NCBI RefSeq assembly: GCF_022952855.1
Contig: NZ_JALJDX010000222.1
Location: 62,001-126,000, forward strand
Source of the DNA: Pseudomonas sp. RGM2987
Lineage (GTDB): Bacteria; Pseudomonadota; Gammaproteobacteria; Pseudomonadales; Pseudomonadaceae
DNA: 64,000 bases
Direction: 5' to 3'
The translations under genes were made by a program, and so were the position numbers. Each line of letters starts with the position of its first letter. Within the stretch, counting starts at the first letter, position 1. The notes under the pieces are model-generated. The model did no database searches, was not told the origin of the DNA, and saw only the letters and a list, made by a program, of their open reading frames with translations. Shown piece after piece: positions 41,737-50,079 of the stretch.

Positions 41737-44490
41737 TTAATATTCCCCCTGAAATTTTATATACGGCCTCCTTGTACTTACTTGAGTTGGCGCATCAACA
41801 GGACTCAACCCGTCCTGCATTTCAAAAGACTTTGCGCCAATCATCTGCTGAAGCTGCATAGGCGCCTGGGCATCGTTCACGTACAGATATTGTTTAATCG
41901 AAGCCGTGGTACTCGCACCCGCTAGCCCCACGCGTATGTCAAGCAATCGCTCTTTATGAACATGAGAATCCTCACTCAATACAATTGAGGGAACATCATG
42001 AATCTCGAAGGCTAGTATTCCACCGTTTCCTGAAAGATAAGAGCGAACCGAATGGGCCTTCTCCTCGTTGCTAAATAACTCACCCCCCAGGGCATCGAGT
42101 TTGACCTTCTCCCCAGCAAGATCCTGTAGAACTACCGTCCCACGGGCCAGGCCAGGATTACCGGCAGACGTATTGAATGCCTCCAGATAGCGCCTCGGCC
42201 ATATTTCCATCGTCCTACTTGACGGATTATGCTTGACCATATCAGCTTCAAACTCCCAGCGCTGCCCCTTGCTAAAATCGTTCATTTTTATTTTCTCATA
42301 CCATATTAACGACGGCACTTCCTCAAACCTGCCCAGCCAACGATCCATCAGGCTAGGGTTGTATGAAACCACAAGATTGGCAATAACGTTATGCCCAATC
42401 ATTTTCTTAGACTTTAATTCCGAATGAGTTAATTGCAATCGCTCAAGACGCCATTTCCCGAGCTGCTCCGGCTTAGCCAGCACCGAGTCCTCACCATTTA
42501 GTCCTCTTTCGTCTTGGAATAGGACAGGTCGATTCCCAACCATTGCAAAGAGGTTAAGACCATCCGTTGTTCCCGAAGGGTCAGGATTGATCCACCGACA
42601 CAACCAGGTTGCGTAATACCTGAACCCATAATAATAAAGCCCCGTTGCATCCCGCTCCTTGCCCGAATAACGCACAGTCTTGTAACCCGCCTCCACCTCA
42701 CTCCGTCCGGCAAACCAGGCGGTACTGCCATAGGGGTGATAAGCCTCCTGGCTGATCATCTGCGCCTCGTCATCCAGTTCCAGGCTGCTCGACCCAAGAT
42801 GGTCAGTCAGGTTGTAGCGATACTGATCGTTGGCGATTCCAGAGGGCGGGGTCGCTTCCCAGTGCAATACCTGCATCGCGCTACGGCCGGCTTGTACGCT
42901 GATCACTTGAAGTACTTCGCCCGTTATTGAGCGGATCCGGATTTCCAAGCCCGGCAAGTAGCGAACTTCGGATATCAGCGAACGGGCGTTGATTTGATTC
43001 GTACGCACCTTGCGCCGCCGCATGCCATCACTACCATATCGATACAGCTCGCTATCGTCCGCCCTGTCTTCCCGCTCAATCGGCCGAACTTCACTCAGCT
43101 GATTACGCAAATCCCAGCCCATCGCCTGGCCCGGTTGCAGTTCCAGCAAGTTCCCATTGCCATCGAACGCAGCGACAATCTCCTCTTCGGTGGGTGGCCG
43201 GTCATTTTGCTCGGGCAGGCAGCGGTTGCTGTAGCGTGCCGCCGTCAGTTTGCGGCTGTGGTTTTGCGGGCCGACATGGATCAGTTCCAGCAAGTTACCG
43301 CCGGCATCGTAATGGTAAGTCTGACGGTAGTTGGCGATAGCACCCGGGTCGTCGAAACGATTGAACCCTGGCCCACGACTGGCGGCCCCCGCCTCCCAAC
43401 CGGTCGCTTCGAGCAACTGATAAAGGGTGTCGTAGCGATAGCGCTTGACCGGCTCTACCCGCTGGTTGGCGAAGAACCGAATCGGTAACGCCGCATCTTC
43501 GATGCTCAACACGTTACCCACCGGGTCGTAGTCATAGCGCAGGTCTTGCAGGATTTCGCTGCCATGCAGAGCTTGGAGCCGGGTCAAGCGCCCATCCTCA
43601 GGGCGATAGGTCAGCGTGCTGACCACGCCGTTGCCAGCGGTTTCCTGCTCCACCTGGCCGTAGGCGCCGTAGGCAATGTCGCTGGCCAATGTGCGTGGAG
43701 AGGTCTGGTCGCTGAGTTGCAGATGGGTGGCGAACAACACGCCATCAACCGTGTAATCGAACGACTGTCGATTGCCCTTGGCGTCCGTCTGCTCCGATAT
43801 GTCACCCAGCGGATTGAAACGCGAAGCGCTGCTGGCGGCTTGCGCGAGCGGCTCCAGCAAGGCATCTCTTTCCGGTCGCGCCGAGGGCCAGTCTGGCAGG
43901 TCCAGGGAAAGCAGGAAACGCTGGGTCTGCTCAAGCACCCCACCGGCCAGCGCATAGTCGTCCAACGTCTGGGTGCCGACAGGGTCATCGTGGCGAATCA
44001 ACTGCCCACATTGGTTATGCACAGCGAAATCAGCGCCTCTGTCAGCGTATTCATAGCGCTCGCTGCAACGCGGCGCCTCGCCTTCGCCCTGTTCGATGAT
44101 CGCCAAGGGACGTAGCAGCTCGTCGTACTGGATCCGTCGCTCCGTGCCTCGACTGTCCCAGCTCTGGAGCAACTGGTCGCCATCACCGAACAGGCTGATG
44201 CGCCCGCCGGCATCGACACTGATCGATGCCAGGACTTTGCCTGACAAGGAGTACCGATTCTTCAGGTTGGCCGGTGTCGCGGTGTCTTCTGCACGCAAAG
44301 CCCAGAGCCGCGGATCCCACTGTTCGACCAGCCGTCCCAGCGCATCGCAGGCATTGCGGTTGATCCGCTCTTCGGGCTCCACCGTCTCGACGGAGCGACA
44401 ATAAGCCACCGATCGCACGGTGAGGCCCCGGGGGTCGAGTACCGTAAGGGTAGGTGTACTGACGTCAATAGTGCCGGGCGCCACTGGCAT
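41737..44490 (-). CDS. TcC-type RHS-repeat protein with variable C-terminal toxin region (orphan)
   Basis: The 917-aa protein has the TccC opening (STPTLTVLDPRGLTVRSVAYCR), YD/RHS repeats through the middle (YDPVGNVLSIED, YHYDAGGNLLELIH, YRYNLTDHLGSSS) and the RHS core end RYSGKERDATGLYYYGFRYY followed by DPSGTTDGLNLFAMVGNRPV. After about residue 670 the sequence is unlike the core and visibly more AT-rich (about 41737-42480), as expected for an exchangeable toxin tail. I do not recognise the tail. In Tc complexes TcB and TcC form a hollow shell that holds the tail for injection by TcA. No TcA is seen, and only a remnant of TcB precedes it. AAGGAACG is the RBS. Confidence 0.9.
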   Translation of the reverse strand: MPVAPGTIDVSTPTLTVLDPRGLTVRSVAYCRSVETVEPEERINRNACDALGRLVEQWDPRLWALRAEDTATPANLKNRYSLSGKVLASISVDAGGRISLFGDGDQLLQSWDSRGTERRIQYDELLRPLAIIEQGEGEAPRCSERYEYADRGADFAVHNQCGQLIRHDDPVGTQTLDDYALAGGVLEQTQRFLLSLDLPDWPSARPERDALLEPLAQAASSASRFNPLGDISEQTDAKGNRQSFDYTVDGVLFATHLQLSDQTSPRTLASDIAYGAYGQVEQETAGNGVVSTLTYRPEDGRLTRLQALHGSEILQDLRYDYDPVGNVLSIEDAALPIRFFANQRVEPVKRYRYDTLYQLLEATGWEAGAASRGPGFNRFDDPGAIANYRQTYHYDAGGNLLELIHVGPQNHSRKLTAARYSNRCLPEQNDRPPTEEEIVAAFDGNGNLLELQPGQAMGWDLRNQLSEVRPIEREDRADDSELYRYGSDGMRRRKVRTNQINARSLISEVRYLPGLEIRIRSITGEVLQVISVQAGRSAMQVLHWEATPPSGIANDQYRYNLTDHLGSSSLELDDEAQMISQEAYHPYGSTAWFAGRSEVEAGYKTVRYSGKERDATGLYYYGFRYYATWLCRWINPDPSGTTDGLNLFAMVGNRPVLFQDERGLNGEDSVLAKPEQLGKWRLERLQLTHSELKSKKMIGHNVIANLVVSYNPSLMDRWLGRFEEVPSLIWYEKIKMNDFSKGQRWEFEADMVKHNPSSRTMEIWPRRYLEAFNTSAGNPGLARGTVVLQDLAGEKVKLDALGGELFSNEEKAHSVRSYLSGNGGILAFEIHDVPSIVLSEDSHVHKERLLDIRVGLAGASTTASIKQYLYVNDAQAPMQLQQMIGAKSFEMQDGLSPVDAPTQVSTRRPYIKFQGEY

Positions 44491-44503
44491 TGCCTACGTT
44501 CCT

Positions 44504-44649
44504 TCAGGTTGAGATTGGCAACAGCAAGTCAAAGGAGACCTTGGAGCTGGAGCCAACCTCCCCCCAGCCTTCTTTACCGATACTCTGGATCGCACCGCCG
44601 CCCTTGGGCAATGAGTGGGTGTGATGCTGAACGCCTCCTGTTGGTCCAT
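44504..44649 (-). pseudogene. Remnant of a TcB/SpvB-like gene (N-terminus only, frameshifted)
   Basis: ATG 44649 has GGGAG 7 nt upstream and starts MDQQEAFSITP. Then the frame must shift by one base to continue as HSLPKGGGAIQSIGKEGWG and SSKVSFDLLLPIST before a stop at 44504. SLPKGGGAIQSIGKxWG and LPIS are the conserved opening of SpvB/TcB proteins, which are normally over 1000 residues. The remainder is absent, and the TcC start lies 13 bp further on. This looks like a large internal deletion plus a 1-nt frameshift. Confidence 0.7.
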
Positions 44650-44788
44650 CGCGCGGCTCCCGGCGGGTTTGCTTCGGCCAATGTGCAAGCAATCCGGCCG
44701 CGCCGCTACTGTCAGAGCTCACAGTTTTTAAGCGCTTAATGAAATAGCACAATGACCGGGGCGGCATAACCAGGTCAGGTCACCGGCC

Positions 44789-44827
44789 TCAACCTCCGTT
44801 GAAGGTCAGGTAGGGGATGATTTTCAT
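44789..44827 (-). pseudogene. Twelve-codon remnant of a PhnB/VOC-like gene
   Basis: ATG 44827 (AGGA upstream) reads MKIIPYLTFNGG and then stops. This is the usual start of PhnB-type VOC proteins, which often follow YciI-like genes. It begins 24 bp after the YciI stop. The rest of the gene is missing, and unrelated DNA leading to the TcB remnant follows. Confidence 0.5.
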
Positions 44828-44851
44828 GGCAGGATTTCCTGTTGTAGGTGT

Positions 44852-45277
44852 TCACGATTGCCCGGGCATCTTTGACCGCAGGCGTTCTTCCTGCTCACGC
44901 AACTCGGGGGTGAAGGTGTCGCCAAAATCTTCGACTTCGAAAATCTGGCGGATTTCGATTTCGCTATCGCTGACCATCGGGTTCGGGCAGCGTTTGACCC
45001 AATCGATCGCTTCCTGCAACGACTGGACCTGAAAGATCCAGAAGCCGGCGATCAATTCCCCGGTCTGGGCAAAAGGCCCAGGGACGACGTTCCGGTCCGT
45101 GCCGGAAAACTGCACGCGCACGCCCTTGGCGCTGGGATGCAGCCCTTCTCCGGCAAGCATCACCCCGGCCTTGACCAGTGTTTCGTTGTAGGCGCCCATG
45201 GCGGTCAGCAGTTCTTCGCTGGGCAGTTCTCCGGCTTCCGATTCGGGGCTGGCTTTGACGATTACCATAAAGCGCAT
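44852..45277 (-). CDS. YciI/DGPF-family protein
   Basis: The 141-aa protein has the YCII/DGPF fold: MRFMVIVKASPESEAG, LTAMGAYNETLVKAGVMLAGEGLHPS, VVPGPFAQTGELIAGFWIFQVQSLQEAIDWVKRCP and an acidic C-terminus (IFEVEDFG). AGGAG precedes ATG 45277. Such small dimeric ferredoxin-like proteins often sit with an ECF sigma factor or VOC genes and lack a settled function. Here the downstream partner appears broken. Confidence 0.88.
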   Translation of the reverse strand: MRFMVIVKASPESEAGELPSEELLTAMGAYNETLVKAGVMLAGEGLHPSAKGVRVQFSGTDRNVVPGPFAQTGELIAGFWIFQVQSLQEAIDWVKRCPNPMVSDSEIEIRQIFEVEDFGDTFTPELREQEERLRSKMPGQS

Positions 45278-45426
45278 GGTCTTATCTCCTGAAGGTCGAT
45301 AAGCCGTCCTGGTGGCGGCTCTATGGATAGTCGAACGGCCGAGGGTGAGATCGACAGGCTGGAATAATATTTTTCAGCCTGTCGGGGCGAGTACGTGTCC
45401 GGGAACGAGTCCGCACGGAGGGTGAT

Positions 45427-46683
45427 TCAAGTCACTTCATAGCGCTTCGCAGCCGCCGCGACGGGCTGCGGAGCGCGGCTCGGGATGCAGGTCTCCGGTA
45501 GCACCAGCAACAGGCCGAGCGCCAGCGCAGCGATTGCAGCCAGCGTCAGGAACGCAACACTGTAGCCAGCCGCCTGCACCACGAAGCCCGCCAGGCTGTT
45601 GCTCAACGCGGCGCCGAGCCCGAATACGGTCGACAGCACGCCAAGACTGACATTGAAGCGTCCGGTGCCTTGGGTCAGGTCCTTGACCACCAGCGGGAAC
45701 AGCGCACCAAACAGCCCGGCGCCAATGCCATCAAGCAGTTGTACCGCCACCAGCCAGTAAGGATCGTCCGACAGCACATACAGCACGCCGCGGATCGGCA
45801 GGATCAGGAAGCCCGCCAGGAGCAGCGGCTTGCGCCCCCAGACGTCGGCCTTGACCCCGACCAACCAGGCCATGGGCACCATGACCAGCTGCGCCGCAAC
45901 GATACAGGCCGAAGTCAGCGGCGTAGCCAGATGCGCATTCGCCTGGGCAAGCTTCTGGCTCACCAGAGGAAGCATGGCGGCATTGGCCAGGTGAAACAGT
46001 GCGCAGCAGATGGCGAACAACAGCAGCGTGCGGTTATCCAGCAGTATCCGCAACGCCGAGGGCATCTCGCCCGGGACCGGTTGATCCGCCTCCAGGCCAC
46101 GGGCCACGTCGTGGTCGATGGCGTCGGCGGACACACAACCGACTGCCACGATACTGGCCAGCGCCATGGCCGCCATCAGGTAGAACACGGCGATGGGCCC
46201 GAACAACCAGGCGAATCCACCGGCCAGCAGTGCCGCGCACGCATTGCCGGCATGGTTGAAGGTCTCGTTTCGCCCCGTGCGCCGGGTGAAGGCCCTGGCC
46301 CCGGTGATGCCCAGGGAAATCGCTGCAATAGCCGGGGCGAATACCGAAGCGGCCACGGCGCTGAGCGCCTGGGTCAGCGCCACCAGGCTAAACGAAGAGG
46401 TGAACGGCAACACCATGCAACCCAGCGTCACCAGTAACGCCGCAGCGGCCAGGACGGCGCGCTTGCTGCGGACCCGATCGATCAGTGCACCAGCCGGCCC
46501 CTGGGTCACCAGCCCGGCGATGGCCGACACGGTCATGACCACGCCAATGCTCGCCGGATCCCAGTGATGGACCGCCAGCAGATAGATCGCCAGGTAGGGA
46601 CCCAGCCCATCGCGCACGTCGGCGAGAAAAAAATTCAAACCGTCCAGGGAAAGGTTGTTACGGCGGTCGCGGTTAAGATCCAT
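45427..46683 (-). CDS. MFS transporter
   Basis: The 418-aa protein has about twelve membrane helices and the DHA1-type motif A region (GPAGALIDRVRSKRAV) after helix 2, with a weaker copy (DVWGRKPLLLAG) in the second half. Start ATG 46683 is chosen because GGAGG lies 6 nt upstream; two in-frame ATGs lie further upstream. It probably exports small molecules by proton antiport. It starts 20 bp after the HxlR regulator stop on the same strand, so the regulator may control it. Confidence 0.9.
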   Translation of the reverse strand: MDLNRDRRNNLSLDGLNFFLADVRDGLGPYLAIYLLAVHHWDPASIGVVMTVSAIAGLVTQGPAGALIDRVRSKRAVLAAAALLVTLGCMVLPFTSSFSLVALTQALSAVAASVFAPAIAAISLGITGARAFTRRTGRNETFNHAGNACAALLAGGFAWLFGPIAVFYLMAAMALASIVAVGCVSADAIDHDVARGLEADQPVPGEMPSALRILLDNRTLLLFAICCALFHLANAAMLPLVSQKLAQANAHLATPLTSACIVAAQLVMVPMAWLVGVKADVWGRKPLLLAGFLILPIRGVLYVLSDDPYWLVAVQLLDGIGAGLFGALFPLVVKDLTQGTGRFNVSLGVLSTVFGLGAALSNSLAGFVVQAAGYSVAFLTLAAIAALALGLLLVLPETCIPSRAPQPVAAAAKRYEVT

Positions 46684-46703
46684 ATCGGCCTCCATAAGGG
46701 CGT

Positions 46704-47198
46704 TCACGACTTACGCTTGAAAGCTGCCCGGCGGGCGGTACGCTCGTCCAGGAAACGCTGGCTGATCGTCGCTTCCAGGTCCTTGCGCTGCACAGGCACG
46801 CCGCAATGCGGGCAGATGCTCGCCAACCCGACGTCATGACCGCAGGCCCGATGGACAAAGTGCATCGCCAGCCCCTCGTCCTCGTCCTTGCACCAACCCT
46901 CGCCCCAGGCGCGCAATGCGTAGAGCACCGGGTAGAAGGCCCAGCCCTTTTCCGTCAGCTGATACTCGTAGCGCATCGGTTTTTCGTTATAGGGCCGACG
47001 CTCGACCATGCCGTCGGCTTCCAACGCTTTCAGGCGTGAGGCCAGCATCTGGGGCGTGGCACCGGTCTGGATCTGGATCTCTTCGAAACGCGTCGAGCCC
47101 ATGTACAGCTCGCGCAGCACCAGGATCGTCCATTTGTCGCCGACTATGTCCACCGAGCGTGCAACCGGGCACACCGTCTCGTTCGTCTCATTGTGCAT
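46704..47198 (-). CDS. HxlR-family transcriptional regulator
   Basis: The 164-aa protein has the HxlR winged helix (VCPVARSVDIVGDKWTILVLRELYMGSTRFEEI and TPQMLASRLKALEADGMVERRPY) with the typical N-terminal cysteine. The tail holds CGHDVGLASICPHCG, an extra four-cysteine/histidine zinc-ribbon-like segment. The frame is open upstream to 47420, but ATG 47198 fits the family and lies next to a dyad operator. It is divergent from the tautomerase gene and upstream of the MFS gene. Confidence 0.9.
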   Translation of the reverse strand: MHNETNETVCPVARSVDIVGDKWTILVLRELYMGSTRFEEIQIQTGATPQMLASRLKALEADGMVERRPYNEKPMRYEYQLTEKGWAFYPVLYALRAWGEGWCKDEDEGLAMHFVHRACGHDVGLASICPHCGVPVQRKDLEATISQRFLDERTARRAAFKRKS

Positions 47199-47523
47199 CG
47201 GGCTCACCGGGTTCTGGTCAAGATCACTATTGTTTTCATAGTCGACACCGCCGGGCTCCTCCAGGCCTTGCAACCGCAATGAAGGAGTCAGGGCCATGAC
47301 CGTAGCGTCGGGGTTCCCTGCACGCCTGGTCACAGCAATCGCGCTCGCGGCCACGGCGACCAATGCCTGCTCGCCCCGCGATTCGAGTGCGTTGATTGTT
47401 TCGCAACATTGAATACACATGGCAACCCAACGGCATTTATCTCACGAGGCTGAACAAGAAGAATGCGTTCCCAGGGCACGTCGCCCCTTTCCAACCCATC
47501 ACCTTCTTCCAAGGAACCATCCC
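47199..47523. other. 325-bp divergent region between hxlR-type and tautomerase genes
   Basis: The reverse frame stays open to 47420 without family similarity or RBS, so I do not call it coding. It holds the candidate HxlR operator at 47226-47242 and must hold both promoters. Confidence 0.5.
47226..47242. promoter_or_regulatory. Candidate HxlR operator
   Basis: ACTAT-N7-ATAGT, a 5-bp dyad in an AT-rich patch 28 bp upstream of the regulator start, suits autoregulation by an HxlR dimer. Confidence 0.4.
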
Positions 47524-47742
47524 ATGCCGTTTGCCAATTTCAAATTCCCCGAAGGAATCCTCGATCACGCGCGCAAAGAGGAGATCATCCATCGCACCAC
47601 GCAAATGTTCGTCGAATACTTCGGCGAGCAGGTCCGTCCGTTCAGCATGGTGCTGGTCGAAGAGGTTGCCGACGGCGGCTGGGGGCGCGCCGATGAAACG
47701 CTGACGTTGGAGAAGATGGGCATCGCCAGGGACCGCAAGTGA
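47524..47742 (+). CDS. 4-oxalocrotonate tautomerase-like protein
   Basis: The 72-aa protein starts Met-Pro (MPFANFKFPEGIL), leaving the catalytic Pro1 of the tautomerase superfamily. It also has HARKEEIIHRTTQMFVEYFG and VLVEEVADGGWG. AAGGA precedes ATG 47524. It catalyses keto-enol shifts on an unknown compound. The DoxX gene start overlaps its stop. Confidence 0.88.
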   Translation: MPFANFKFPEGILDHARKEEIIHRTTQMFVEYFGEQVRPFSMVLVEEVADGGWGRADETLTLEKMGIARDRK

Positions 47743-48221
47743 TCACCCGACATGCGTCGGCAATGCGCACGCGCATTGTCGCCATGGGTGAGCGGGCGAC
47801 CCTGGCAGAGCCTTACCTGTACGCCCTGCTGCGGATCGTTTTCGCGGTCGTTCTGCTGACCCACGGCGTGCCAAAGGCGCTGGGCACATCCCACGGGTCG
47901 ATGGCTGACCCGATGGCCGGATCGATTCACCTGATCGACAACGTGCTAGGGCTGCCCTTTGCACCTCAACTGGCCTTTTTGGTCATGCTCCTGGAAACCG
48001 GCGGTGCACTCCTGCTCGCCATTGGCCTGGGCACTCGATGGGTGGCGCTGCTGATCGTCATGCAAATGGCTGCGATCAGTTATGCCTTGGGACCGAACTG
48101 GCCGTGGATCGACCGAGGCATTGAGTTTGCGGTGCTGATGGGGTTTCTGGCGCTCTATATAGTCGCCCGCGGAGGCGGAGCCTTTTCATTGGACTCGCGT
48201 TTGGGGGCACGCCTGAGGTGA
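47739..48221 (+). CDS. DoxX-family membrane protein
   Basis: The ~160-aa protein has four membrane helices typical of DoxX: YALLRIVFAVVLLTHGVPKAL, LAFLVMLLETGGALLLAIGLG, WVALLIVMQMAAISYAL and FAVLMGFLALYIVARG. GTG 47739 overlaps the tautomerase stop (coupled translation), but ATG 47763 or 47784 are possible starts. DoxX proteins are linked to redox or thiol stress in several bacteria. With the tautomerase it is probably controlled by the divergent HxlR regulator. Confidence 0.87.
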   Translation: MITRHASAMRTRIVAMGERATLAEPYLYALLRIVFAVVLLTHGVPKALGTSHGSMADPMAGSIHLIDNVLGLPFAPQLAFLVMLLETGGALLLAIGLGTRWVALLIVMQMAAISYALGPNWPWIDRGIEFAVLMGFLALYIVARGGGAFSLDSRLGARLR

Positions 48222-48239
48222 CGGCCCCTCTGCTCGCCA

Positions 48240-49982
48240 TCACCCGCTCCCGAGCATCTGCCACAACGAAGCCCCCACCCCGGTGATGCTCTCCCCGGCG
48301 ATCAATCCTGCGGCAGCGGTAATGGCGAAACGTTCGGTCAGGCTCGGCCAGCGACAACTGACCAACCAGGTGAGCACTGCGCCCAGGGCCATCATCAGCG
48401 ATACCGAAGCTGGCAGGACAAACGCCAGCCCCAACGCCGCCGTGCTGGGCAGGTAGCGCGTGCGGTGGGCAGGCAAGAGGCTGTCGAGAATGCCCAACAG
48501 CAGACCCGCCAGGCCACCGATGAAAATCGCCCAGCGGATACTCACCGACAGCGAGTCCAGACCGTGGGTCAAGGTCTGTGCGACGGCTTTCCAAGTGGCA
48601 ACGGCCGGAGCCGGCCACTCTTCGGTGAGCAGCATGGCTTGCGGGTCCGGGATCAGGGCCAGGTAGGCGAACACGCCGACGATGCTGCCGATGAAAATCC
48701 CCAGGGTCTGGGCGATCAATTGTTTGCGCGGCGTGGCGCCAATCGCCTTGCCCACCTTGAAGTCGTTCATCAGGTCGGTGCATTGCCCGGCCGAACCGCC
48801 GGCGGTGTTGGCGCTCATCAGGTTGATCGGCACCTGCCCCGGCGCGACGATGCCAAAGCTCAACTGCGACAGCTGGCCGATGGCACCGATGGGCGGGATC
48901 CCGGTGGCACCGACCACCCGAGCCGCCACGGCAGCCAGGCAGATCGCCAATGGAATCGTCAATAACGCCATCCACGGGTTGATGCCGAACAACGATGCTT
49001 GCAGGCTCACCACCAAGAGGATCGCCAGCAGGAATCCGGCGGCTGGCCCGATTTTGGGCACCACCCAGATCGCCCCACTGCCAGCCCGGGTAGACCGGTG
49101 CAAAGCCCACAAACGGATCGCCAGCGAGGCCAACGTCGAGCAGACCATCAGGCTTACCCCGGGCCACAACAGCCACTCCACCAAGGCGGCGAATTGCGGG
49201 CCGCTGCTGCCTTCGGGCAACTGCACCAGGCCCTGCGCCAACAGCCACGGCGCCAGCCCGCCCCACGCCAGCACGGCGCCAAGCAGCAGAGTCAAGCCAA
49301 CGCGAATGCCGATGATCCCGCCGAATCCCACCAGCAGCAGCGAAGGATCCGCCGTGAACGTCAGGCGCTCCAGCTGGGCGGTGGGCGACCAGCGCGGCAA
49401 GGCCCAGAGAAAACTGTCGACCCACTTGACCAGCGCCGACAGCAACGTCGCACTGAGCAGCACTTTCAGGCGCGTCGCCGCTTCGTGGCCGTGGTTATAG
49501 ATATGCAGCAGCGTCTCCAGGGTCGCCATGCCCTCGGGAAATTTCAGCGCCTTGTCATTGAGCAACGACGGACGCAAGTACCAGGCGATCCAGATCCCGA
49601 GGAAACTCACCGAAAACACCCAAGCGACCATCGGCAGCGCATCCAACTGTTGACCGGTCAGCAAGGTGTAGGCCGGGATGGGTGCCACCAGGCCACCGGA
49701 AATGATCGAAGCGGCGGCGGATGCGACGGTCTGGTTGATGTTGCTTTCGTGCAGGGTCCAAGGCAGTCCACCGGCCGAGCGCCTGGCGAGGCCTTGCCAG
49801 AGGCCATAGCCGATCAACAAGGCGATGATCGACATGTTGAACGACCAGCCGATCTTCAATCCGGCGTAGACATTGGAGGGTGTCAGCAGAATGCCGAGCA
49901 TGATCCCGGTACACACCGCACGCAGGCTGAGTTCGCGTTCGACGGGCCCGTGCGGCGGAATCGGTGACGAAGTTGGAGGCAT
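48240..49982 (-). CDS. OPT-family (oligopeptide/metal-chelate) transporter
   Basis: The 580-aa protein has about 14-16 membrane helices and OPT markers: LTPSNVYAGLKIGWSFNMSI near the start, ESNINQTVASAAASI, FPEGMATLETL, and NTAGGSAGQCTDLMNDFKVGKAIGA. OPT/YSL proteins import peptides or metal-chelate complexes by proton symport. It stands just downstream of a TonB siderophore receptor on the same strand (97 bp after its stop), so inner-membrane entry of a peptide siderophore or its fragments is possible. AAGGAA precedes the start. Confidence 0.9.
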   Translation of the reverse strand: MPPTSSPIPPHGPVERELSLRAVCTGIMLGILLTPSNVYAGLKIGWSFNMSIIALLIGYGLWQGLARRSAGGLPWTLHESNINQTVASAAASIISGGLVAPIPAYTLLTGQQLDALPMVAWVFSVSFLGIWIAWYLRPSLLNDKALKFPEGMATLETLLHIYNHGHEAATRLKVLLSATLLSALVKWVDSFLWALPRWSPTAQLERLTFTADPSLLLVGFGGIIGIRVGLTLLLGAVLAWGGLAPWLLAQGLVQLPEGSSGPQFAALVEWLLWPGVSLMVCSTLASLAIRLWALHRSTRAGSGAIWVVPKIGPAAGFLLAILLVVSLQASLFGINPWMALLTIPLAICLAAVAARVVGATGIPPIGAIGQLSQLSFGIVAPGQVPINLMSANTAGGSAGQCTDLMNDFKVGKAIGATPRKQLIAQTLGIFIGSIVGVFAYLALIPDPQAMLLTEEWPAPAVATWKAVAQTLTHGLDSLSVSIRWAIFIGGLAGLLLGILDSLLPAHRTRYLPSTAALGLAFVLPASVSLMMALGAVLTWLVSCRWPSLTERFAITAAAGLIAGESITGVGASLWQMLGSG

Positions 49983-50079
49983 GCGAATTCCTTATCGACA
50001 GTGACAGCGCGTTCACTTGAGGCGGCAACTTAACAAGTGAGTGCTGTATTGGCGCAAGGTTCATACAACGGCATCAGCC

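Noticed and set aside
41737..44490. RHS gene as a T6SS effector
   Set aside because: No VgrG, PAAR, adaptor or immunity gene is adjacent, and the opening and the TcB remnant fit the Tc family instead.
47199..47420. N-terminal extension of the HxlR regulator
   Set aside because: The frame is open but unlike HxlR proteins, lacks an RBS, and would bury the dyad operator inside the gene.
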